The position numbers and the translations under genes are program-made. A stretch of DNA of 41,430 nt from Gracilibacillus oryzae. Lineage in GTDB: Bacteria > Bacillota > Bacilli > Bacillales > Amphibacillaceae. Where the stretch lies: NCBI RefSeq assembly GCF_009498735.1, contig NZ_ML762428.1, positions 166,055 through 207,484 of the forward strand. The letters are read 5' to 3'. A model generated the notes under the pieces. The model saw only the letters and a list, made by a program, of their open reading frames with translations, was not told the DNA's origin and did not search any database. Shown here piece after piece: positions 35,932 to 41,430 of this stretch (positions are counted from its first letter, which is position 1; each line of letters starts with the position of its first letter).

Positions 35932-36678
35932 ATGGATTTATCAAATGAATTCTGGAATGCTTCAACAGAAGAATTAAAGCAGGGTTATATGAAGAGCGAG
36001 CAACATTTCACATGCTTATTATGCGGTGAACAAACAGAAAAAGGAATGGTTTATCCCTTTGAGGGAAAGTATTATGAAGCGGAGAGGTTTTTGCGTATTC
36101 ATATTGAACAAACGCATCAGTCCGTTTTCGATTATTTAATTAAGATGGATCGAAAACTCACTGGCTTGACAGAACATCAAAAAAATTTGCTGCAATTGTT
36201 TTATAAAGGGAAAAGTGATAAAGAAATTCAGGATGAGTTAAACATTGGAAGCACATCCACTATACGGCACCACCGGTTTACTTTAAAAGAAAAAGAACGC
36301 CAGGCCAAAACCTTCTTAGCGATAATGGAATTATTAAAAGAAAAGGATGAATATGCACCTGCCTTTGTTCCCGTCCATAAGACAGCAACAATGATTGATG
36401 ACAGGTACAACATTACAATAGAAGAGCAAGAGCAAATCCTGGATAAATTTATCCAAGATGAAAAGTTAACAAAATTCCCGCCAAAAGAGAAACAGCGGCT
36501 CATCGTCCTTCGCAGCATTGCAAACAAGCTTACAGCTGAATATTTATATACAGAAAAAGAATTGAACAATGAACTTGAGGCTTTCTATCATGATTATGTT
36601 CTGATTCGAAGATATTTAATTGAATATGGTTTGCTTGATCGAAAAGCAGATGGCAGCCAATATTGGGTGAAAAAATAA
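35932..36678 (+). CDS. DUF2087 regulator with zinc-finger-like N-terminus and HTH
   Basis: 248 residues in three parts. Residues 25-62 carry C28-x2-C31 and H57-x4-H62, a zinc-finger-like arrangement. Residues about 75-130 look like a LuxR-type helix-turn-helix (LTEHQKNLLQLFYKGKSDKEIQDELNI, then STIRHHRFTLKEK). Residues about 170-247 match DUF2087: FPPKEKQRLIVLRSIANKL, YTEKELNNELEAFYHDYVLIRRYLIEYGLLDR and GSQYW. Such proteins are annotated as transcriptional regulators, mostly without known targets. GAGGTGG lies upstream of the start. The gene is monocistronic and divergent from gerA across 180 bp of very A/T-rich DNA, so control of the ger genes is possible but unproven. Confidence 0.8.
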   Translation: MDLSNEFWNASTEELKQGYMKSEQHFTCLLCGEQTEKGMVYPFEGKYYEAERFLRIHIEQTHQSVFDYLIKMDRKLTGLTEHQKNLLQLFYKGKSDKEIQDELNIGSTSTIRHHRFTLKEKERQAKTFLAIMELLKEKDEYAPAFVPVHKTATMIDDRYNITIEEQEQILDKFIQDEKLTKFPPKEKQRLIVLRSIANKLTAEYLYTEKELNNELEAFYHDYVLIRRYLIEYGLLDRKADGSQYWVKK

Positions 36679-36720
36679 GCATCGGAAAGGGAATTACGTT
36701 CGTATTGCTCTCCTATAATC

Positions 36721-36752
36721 AAAAAAGGCTCCCTATCATGGGAGCCTTTCAC
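36721..36752. terminator. Bidirectional intrinsic terminator
   Basis: AAAGGCTCCC (36724-36733) and GGGAGCCTTT (36740-36749) form a perfect 10-bp stem with a 6-nt loop. It lies between the convergent DUF2087 and GPH symporter genes. Confidence 0.8.
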
Positions 36753-36800
36753 TTTTCCAATAAATCCTTATTTATCATTTTACTAAATTGCAATATAATA

Positions 36801-38150
36801 TCACATATTCACAACACTTGCTTGTTCACCTGAACGCCTGTTAGCAAGTTCAATATCCATTTCCTTGCGCTTTTTGTCGAGTTTATAAAATGACATCGTT
36901 ACCATCAGGAGTAAGCAGATGATAATCGGCAGCCAGATAAAGCTAAACTCAATATATCCGAGAGCAGTTGCCGTCTGTTCCACGTTAGGAACATATCCGC
37001 CAATATTCAATAACATTCCGATAAATGCGCTGGCAAGTCCCATACTTCCCTTTACAGCAAAGCCTTGGAATGCTGCAATCATACCTGCAATACTTTTCTT
37101 CTTCTTATACTCAGAATAATCGATAACATCTGGCTGAATAGCAAAAGTACTCCCGAAAATCCCATAGATTCCAAGACCAGTAATGGCAAGTCCCGCAATT
37201 AATAATGCTGGTGAAGTTTTGCCGAAGTAGATCATTAAATCTCCAACAATGTAAATTGCCGCACTTAACATTAACACATTCTTTTTGGACATATTTTTTT
37301 GCAGCCAAGGTAAAATGAATAATATAGGCAAACCGGAAAGAATACCAAACAATCCAACAAAGGTGAGCCAATCTGTACGTTCAAGATTGTACGTGAAATA
37401 ATAGATTACGGTTGTGTTTCGGGTGACAAACAGTGCAAAGTACAGAAAGTTGATAACAAAGAAAATAATGGTCTGATCTGTTAATCCTTTTAGATCTTGC
37501 TTCAGTGAAGACTTTCCTGGACTTACTGATGGTGGAATTACCTCTTTCGTGTTCATAAAAGTAAACACAAAGATTAACATCGCAACAAACCCATATATCC
37601 CCATCGTAATTAAGAAACCTTTTTGTGTATCACCTTGCCCAAAGAAATTTACCATCGGCATTGTAATAGACATTACTAAAGCGGTTCCAATTAATGCACA
37701 AATCATCCGCGATGATACAAGTACATTTCGTTCGTGATTATCTGAAGTTAACCTTGGAACAATCGTATTTAAAGGGATATTCACAACAGTATACGCTGTA
37801 CATAATAAACAATAAGTAACATATGCCCAAATAACTTTGCCTGTCATATCAAAATCAGGAACAATGAATGTCAATATAGTAAATAGAAAGAACGGAATAG
37901 CGCCAATAATAAAATATGGCCTGCCCTGTCCCCAGCGTGTCTTCGTCCGGTCAACAAGCAATCCCATCCCTGTATCTGTGAATGCATCGACTACCTTTGT
38001 TACGAGCATTAAAGTCCCCGCAACCGCTGCTGTAATGCCAAAAACATCTGTATAGAAAAACAGTAAATAAGATGACATTGTACTAAATACAAGATTACAT
38101 CCTAAGTCCCCTACTCCATAACCTATTCTCGTTCTCCATTTCCCCATCAT
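36801..38150 (-). CDS. GPH-family sugar:cation symporter
   Basis: About 449 residues and 12 hydrophobic segments. The N-terminus RIGYGVGDLGCNLVFSTMSSYLLFFYTDVFGI and the motif DAFTDTGMGLLVDRTKTRWGQGRPYFIIGAIPF identify the glycoside-pentoside-hexuronide:cation (MelB/UidB/XynB-like) family; the Asp residues near helix 2 are the usual cation site. ATG 38150 is chosen because AGAGG precedes it by seven bases. An upstream in-frame ATG at 38210 would run through a strong hairpin. It follows an SDR gene in one operon and is divergent from a ROK repressor. The substrate is probably a sugar, glycoside or polyol, not defined by sequence. Confidence 0.88.
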   Translation of the reverse strand: MMGKWRTRIGYGVGDLGCNLVFSTMSSYLLFFYTDVFGITAAVAGTLMLVTKVVDAFTDTGMGLLVDRTKTRWGQGRPYFIIGAIPFFLFTILTFIVPDFDMTGKVIWAYVTYCLLCTAYTVVNIPLNTIVPRLTSDNHERNVLVSSRMICALIGTALVMSITMPMVNFFGQGDTQKGFLITMGIYGFVAMLIFVFTFMNTKEVIPPSVSPGKSSLKQDLKGLTDQTIIFFVINFLYFALFVTRNTTVIYYFTYNLERTDWLTFVGLFGILSGLPILFILPWLQKNMSKKNVLMLSAAIYIVGDLMIYFGKTSPALLIAGLAITGLGIYGIFGSTFAIQPDVIDYSEYKKKKSIAGMIAAFQGFAVKGSMGLASAFIGMLLNIGGYVPNVEQTATALGYIEFSFIWLPIIICLLLMVTMSFYKLDKKRKEMDIELANRRSGEQASVVNM

Positions 38151-38178
38151 CTCACATCCTCTTTCAACTTGATGATTA

Positions 38179-38209
38179 TGCAGGACTTCCCGAATAATGA
38201 AGTCCCGCA
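38179..38209 (-). other. Intercistronic hairpin between the SDR and symporter genes
   Basis: TGCAGGACTTC (38179-38189) and GAAGTCCCGCA (38199-38209) form an 11-bp stem in the RNA with one G-U pair and a 9-nt loop. No T-tract follows on minus, so it is not a standard terminator. Just downstream is the symporter ribosome binding site. It may stabilise or process the mRNA or set relative expression. Confidence 0.6.
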
Positions 38210-38228
38210 TTTATTCTAAAGCTTGTTT

Positions 38229-39005
38229 TTATATACTTGTAAATCCACCATCAATGACAAAATCAGCTCCAGTTGTAAAACTGCTTGTATCTCCTGCCAG
38301 ATAAACACAAATTGACTGTAATTCTTCAGGCTTCCCAATTCTTTTGACAGGTGTCATATCACTCCACTGTTCAATCAATGGCTTTAAATCAGGTGAATTT
38401 AATGTTAACTCTGTCCCCATATAGCCTGGGCTGATCGAATTAACACGAACATTTCTTGTCGCCCATTCCACAGCTAATGATTTCGTTAATTGGATCACAC
38501 CTGCTTTAGATGCATTATAAGAACACTGAGGTTGTGGATAATTCACAATATGCGCTGACATTGAAGCGGTATTAATGATTGATCCACCGCCTTGTTTCAG
38601 CATCACTTTCCCTGCAGCCTGAGCAGTTAGAAAAACCCCGGACAAGTTAATATCCAATACTTTTTTCCATTGCTCATATGTCATTTCTTCTGCAGGTGCA
38701 TTAATACAGATACCTGCATTACACAGGGCAACATCTAGACGGTCATATTCATTAAGGAATGTTTCGATCATCGCGTCCACATCTTGCGGGTTGGTAACAT
38801 CTGCTTTGATTGCGATTGCCTTTGTTCCATTTTCCGTCGCAATTTCTGCTGCTGTTTTTTTCGCTTCTTCTATATCAAGATCAACAATCGCAAGATCTGC
38901 ACCAGCTTCTGCAAAAGCTGTAGCTACACTTTTTCCAATCCCTCTTGCCCCGCCGGTTACTAATATCTTTTTTCCATCCAATCGCATTCTTTCCATGATC
39001 CCCAT
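38229..39005 (-). CDS. Short-chain dehydrogenase/reductase, polyol/sugar type
   Basis: 258 residues, a classical SDR. The cofactor motif TGGARGIG (17-24) is followed by D42 at the end of strand 2, which favours NAD(H) over NADP(H). NAG is at 96-98, and the catalytic S148, Y163 and K167 lie in TASMSAHIVNYPQPQCSYNASKAG. That stretch is typical of mannitol/arabinitol/sorbose-type dehydrogenases, so a polyol or ketose is a likely substrate. ISPGYMGTEL and the FVIDGGFTSI ending are complete. It is first in an operon with a GPH symporter and divergent from a ROK repressor. GAGGGA lies five bases before the ATG. Confidence 0.87.
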   Translation of the reverse strand: MGIMERMRLDGKKILVTGGARGIGKSVATAFAEAGADLAIVDLDIEEAKKTAAEIATENGTKAIAIKADVTNPQDVDAMIETFLNEYDRLDVALCNAGICINAPAEEMTYEQWKKVLDINLSGVFLTAQAAGKVMLKQGGGSIINTASMSAHIVNYPQPQCSYNASKAGVIQLTKSLAVEWATRNVRVNSISPGYMGTELTLNSPDLKPLIEQWSDMTPVKRIGKPEELQSICVYLAGDTSSFTTGADFVIDGGFTSI

Positions 39006-39044
39006 CTCTATCCCTCACTTTTATTAATTAGTTTTGTAAAATGT

Positions 39045-39094
39045 TTTTATAAAATGTATTTATATAATAAAACGTTTTGTTGCAAACGTCAACA
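39045..39094 (-). promoter_or_regulatory. Promoter/operator region of the SDR-symporter operon with cre-like site
   Basis: On minus, a plausible -35 TTGCAA (39080-39085) and -10 TAATA-like TAAATA (39057-39062) are 17 bp apart. A perfect palindrome TTTTATAAAA lies at 39045-39054, just past the start site, and AAAACGTTTT (39069-39078) lies in the spacer. Plus-strand TTGCAAACGTCAACA (39080-39094) fits the cre consensus at 14 of 15 positions and covers the -35. This suggests control by the divergent ROK protein and by CcpA. Confidence 0.5.
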
Positions 39095-39134
39095 TTTAAT
39101 TTTTTCCTTAGCGTCGCCTCTTCCTCCAAGAACA

Positions 39135-39185
39135 TTGTAATGATAGCGGTTTATATGTTATATTAAGTAAAAATATTTTATAAAA
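39135..39185 (+). promoter_or_regulatory. Promoter and operator of the ROK gene
   Basis: -35 TTGTAA (39135-39140), 18 bp, -10 TATATT (39159-39164). A second copy of the palindrome TTTTATAAAA (39176-39185) follows close to the expected start, giving a natural autoregulation site shared with the divergent operon. Confidence 0.5.
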
Positions 39186-39211
39186 CTTTTTCATATAATG
39201 AGGTATTTATT

Positions 39212-40336
39212 ATGGATAGTAACATTACATTAAAAGATATAAAGAAAAGTAACTATTCTGCTATTTTTCAATTAATTTATCAGAATGGAAAAGCTTCCAA
39301 ACAGGATATTGCCAGCAAGCTCCAATTGAGTTTACCAACAATCACTCAAAATCTTGTCCGTTTAGAAAAGGAACAACTAATTAAGAAAAGCGGCCAGTTT
39401 CAGTCCTCTGTCGGAAGACGCGCAACTGCATATGCCATAAATGAAAATGCGCGTGTTAGTTTAGGAATAGCAATTCAGAAGAATATAGTTAATCTGCTGG
39501 CGATCAATTTATTAGGTGATGTCATCTGTAAAAAGGAAATTCCCCTTGCATTTTCGACAAAAGACAAGTACTTTCAATCATTGAGTATAGAAGTGGAAGC
39601 TTTTGTTAAAGAAGCACACATTATGCCAGAGCAAGTGCTTGGGATCGGGCTGGCAGTACAAGCACTTACCTCATCTGATGGAAAGACCATTACTTACGGC
39701 AAAATACTGGATTGTACCGGATTGAAAATCGAGGCTATTTCCCAATACCTTCGTTATCCTTGTAAATTTATGCATGATGCTAAATGTGCTGCAACGACAG
39801 AACTGTGGATGAGAGAAGAGATTGGTGATGCCGTCTATTTATCAATAGGGACCCACCTTGGTGGTGCGATCATTATTAACAATCAAATCGAGATGGGCGA
39901 AGAAGGACATAGCGGAACAATGGAGCATATGACGCTTCATTCGAATGGTCCAGCTTGTTATTGCGGAAAGAATGGCTGTATGGAAACATACTGTTCAGTC
40001 AGTGCGTTGCTAAACGAAAATGAAACAATAGAAGCGTTTTTTAATGGATTACATGAGGGGAAAAACGAAAATGAACAGAGATGGAACCTGTTTTTGGATC
40101 ACTTAGCGTATTCGATTAATAATATTAAACTTGTTATTAACCGTAAGTTTATCTTAGGTGGGCATCTGTCTTCTTACCTGACTGATGCTGACTTAGATAT
40201 ATTGCATAAAAAAGTTGCCGACAGATCCGCCTTTCCAAGTAAGCATCCCTTCATTCAAATCAGTCGCTCCCCTAAACAAGGTGTTCCCAAGGGAGCTGCT
40301 TTACCATTCATCAGGGATTTTATTCAATCTGTATAA
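39212..40336 (+). CDS. ROK-family transcriptional repressor (XylR/NagC-like)
   Basis: 374 residues. The N-terminal winged helix-turn-helix is IYQNGKASKQDIASKLQLSLPTITQNLVRLEKEQLIKK. The ROK sugar-kinase-like domain includes LGIGLAVQAL, an ATPase-like phosphate loop (YLSIGTHLGGAIIINNQ, more diverged than in true kinases) and the zinc-binding set CYCGKNGCMETYCS. Such proteins release DNA when a sugar binds. The gene is divergent from an SDR-symporter operon, and both promoters carry TTTTATAAAA, so it most likely represses that operon and itself. The inducer is unknown and could be the symporter substrate. A terminator follows. Confidence 0.88.
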   Translation: MDSNITLKDIKKSNYSAIFQLIYQNGKASKQDIASKLQLSLPTITQNLVRLEKEQLIKKSGQFQSSVGRRATAYAINENARVSLGIAIQKNIVNLLAINLLGDVICKKEIPLAFSTKDKYFQSLSIEVEAFVKEAHIMPEQVLGIGLAVQALTSSDGKTITYGKILDCTGLKIEAISQYLRYPCKFMHDAKCAATTELWMREEIGDAVYLSIGTHLGGAIIINNQIEMGEEGHSGTMEHMTLHSNGPACYCGKNGCMETYCSVSALLNENETIEAFFNGLHEGKNENEQRWNLFLDHLAYSINNIKLVINRKFILGGHLSSYLTDADLDILHKKVADRSAFPSKHPFIQISRSPKQGVPKGAALPFIRDFIQSV

Positions 40337-40347
40337 TCTTCCTGTCA

Positions 40348-40383
40348 AAAACCACCCAATCCGCTTGGCAGATGGGTGGTTTT
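40348..40383. terminator. Bidirectional intrinsic terminator
   Basis: AAAACCACCCA (40348-40358) and TGGGTGGTTTT (40373-40383) form a perfect 11-bp stem with a 14-nt loop. It lies between the convergent ROK and DUF1232 genes. Confidence 0.85.
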
Positions 40384-40393
40384 CTAATCTTCT

Positions 40394-40810
40394 TCACTCT
40401 ATTTTATCCACATCATTTGACCTGGTCATCTTCCATTCTTTAAATTTTTCCAGATCCTTGGAAATCTGTTTGATCGCAAAACCAATTACTGCCGCATCAT
40501 CAAAAAACCCTAAACCAAGAATGAAATCCGGTACCATATCGATTGGAGCGACAAAATAGATAATTGTAGCAATAATTGTAATGATCGAGCCTTTCGGAAT
40601 TTCTTTATATTCACCTTTAATCCATGCCTGAAATACTTCAAACAGAAGCTGGAGCTTGTCCCATGTTTGTTCCAGTCTGCCTTGTTTGCTGTCCGCTTTT
40701 ATTGTTGCTTCACTTAAAAGTTCTCCAGACTTCTCTTTGTTTTGAAAATATTCCTTCGCTTTCGATAAATACTTTTTGTAACCATGTTGGTAATTCTCTG
40801 CTTTTGCCAC
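40394..40810 (-). CDS. DUF1232 (YkvA-like) membrane-associated protein
   Basis: 138 residues from GTG 40810, with GGGGGAG closely upstream. Residues 1-70 are charged and helical. The DUF1232 core follows: GSIITIIATIIYFVAPIDMVPDFILGLGFFDDAAVIGFAIKQI. Its YFVAPIDMVPD motif is diagnostic and it gives one or two membrane-associated helices. The family is widespread but its role is unknown. The gene is monocistronic. Confidence 0.85.
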   Translation of the reverse strand: MAKAENYQHGYKKYLSKAKEYFQNKEKSGELLSEATIKADSKQGRLEQTWDKLQLLFEVFQAWIKGEYKEIPKGSIITIIATIIYFVAPIDMVPDFILGLGFFDDAAVIGFAIKQISKDLEKFKEWKMTRSNDVDKIE

Positions 40811-41097
40811 TTCTCCCCCGCCTTTCTGTTATTAGGTCTTTCTATTTAATTTTCCATATGACAGAAAAATGGCGCTTGAAATTGCTTAGCGCTTTCCTAC
40901 CATCTTTTTGTCTATTAATGTCGAAGCTATAGATTAATGTCACTCACCATGGTAATTTATTATTTGTGTTATAGTCTGCATTTTGTACGTTCCATAAATA
41001 ATCTATAAAATTTGCACACTACTAACAGCAATTTGCAGATATAGATATAAGTTTAATAGTAAAGGAAAAGCTTTATTTTCTCAAGGAGGGACAATGA

Positions 41098-41430
41098 ATG
41101 GAAGGTACTACTCAACGAAATGAGACCAAAAAAAGATCGACCAAAATGATACCTATAATTGTGGCTGTTGCCGTTATCCTAATAGCTGGCATCATTACAA
41201 CACAGGCTTTGATGAAAACATCAGGCAAAGAAGCGTACTTTTTAGCAGAAAAAAAATCAGTCGAACAATTACAATCAGCTTTTGAAACCCGCTACGAAGA
41301 AGAGCTTGCATGGGCAGAGCATGCAAACGAAAACGCAGTAGAATCTGTTTTAGAACTTACAGCAGAAGCTAACAGTCCAGAATTAGCAAGCATGGGTTAT
41401 GATCAAGTCATTAACAATGCCAATGTAACA
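41098..41430 (+). CDS. Unknown N-terminally anchored membrane protein (partial)
   Basis: AAGGAGGG lies seven bases before ATG 41098, and the frame runs open to the window end (111 codons), so only the N-terminus is seen. A basic start (MEGTTQRNETKKRSTK) leads into one transmembrane helix, MIPIIVAVAVILIAGIITTQ. A Glu/Ala-rich extracellular region follows (KEAYFLAEKKSVEQLQSAFETRYEEELAWAEHA). The arrangement suggests a signal-anchored surface protein. A DUF6583-type protein is possible from memory of similar starts, but that is not secure. The 287 bp upstream contain no clear gene or confident promoter. Confidence 0.7.
   Translation, partial: MEGTTQRNETKKRSTKMIPIIVAVAVILIAGIITTQALMKTSGKEAYFLAEKKSVEQLQSAFETRYEEELAWAEHANENAVESVLELTAEANSPELASMGYDQVINNANVT

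Noticed and set aside
38151-38210. Upstream start of the GPH symporter at 38210
   Set aside because: The extension runs through an 11-bp hairpin and has no Shine-Dalgarno sequence, while 38150 has one and starts at the conserved family N-terminus.
40870-40905. Hairpin GGCGCT/AGCGCT before the last gene
   Set aside because: Only five base pairs with an 11-nt loop; too weak to support a call.

Overview
The window looks like chromosome of a low-GC, endospore-forming member of the Bacillaceae. Gene order and products repeatedly match Bacillus subtilis: alaR-alaT, treP-treA-treR, cysH with an S-box leader, an lnrJKLMN-like two-component/ABC cluster, and GerA-type germinant receptor genes. Most ribosome binding sites are strong (AAGGAGG type) and several starts are TTG or GTG. 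A halotolerant Oceanobacillus/Gracilibacillus-like host is a guess from overall flavour, not something the sequence proves. No rRNA, tRNA, phage, transposase or CRISPR was found.

Layout. 1-4.6 kb (minus): a von Willebrand A lipoprotein running off the left edge, a cytosolic GH43 glycosidase with an AraR-like operator on its promoter, and the alanine transaminase pair alaR-alaT. 4.6-6.6 kb (plus): a methyltransferase translationally coupled to a DUF2268 zinc-protease-like protein, then a small Gly/Tyr-rich protein. 6.6-7.17 kb: a gene-free stretch packed with inverted repeats, including a 122-bp terminal-inverted-repeat element. 7.17-11.2 kb (minus): a complete trehalose PTS operon whose promoter carries two TreR-type operators and a full-consensus cre. 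11.25-17.4 kb: a small unknown protein, a UMF1-family transporter, gdhA, a glycerophosphodiesterase, an EAL protein and a DUF1722 protein. 17.4-18.8 kb: a TspO-like membrane protein followed by a 616-bp minisatellite of 28 copies of a 20-21-bp unit.

18.8-24.0 kb (minus): histidine kinase, response regulator, ABC ATPase and two ABC-2 permeases, with an intrinsic terminator between the regulatory and transport halves. 24.1-25.1 kb: an aldo/keto reductase. 25.16-31.64 kb (plus): a SAM-I riboswitch with an overlapping terminator controls cysH-cysJ-cysI-sat-cysC, which is the full route from sulfate to sulfide through APS/PAPS; no sulfate permease or siroheme genes lie in the window. 31.8-35.75 kb: a GerA-type receptor split into convergent halves, gerB plus a 40-residue membrane ORF on plus and gerA-gerC on minus, meeting with no gap. 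35.9-36.7 kb: a DUF2087 regulator. 36.8-40.3 kb: a ROK repressor divergent from an SDR dehydrogenase and a GPH sugar symporter, with identical palindromes at both promoters. 40.4 kb to the end: a DUF1232 protein and the start of an unknown membrane protein.

Most of the window is ordinary metabolic chromosome. No clear new multi-gene system was found. The observations most worth checking are the minisatellite, the 122-bp inverted-repeat element, the split ger locus with its tiny coupled ORF, and several promoter-operator layouts. All function calls come from reading motifs and remembered families; no search was run.
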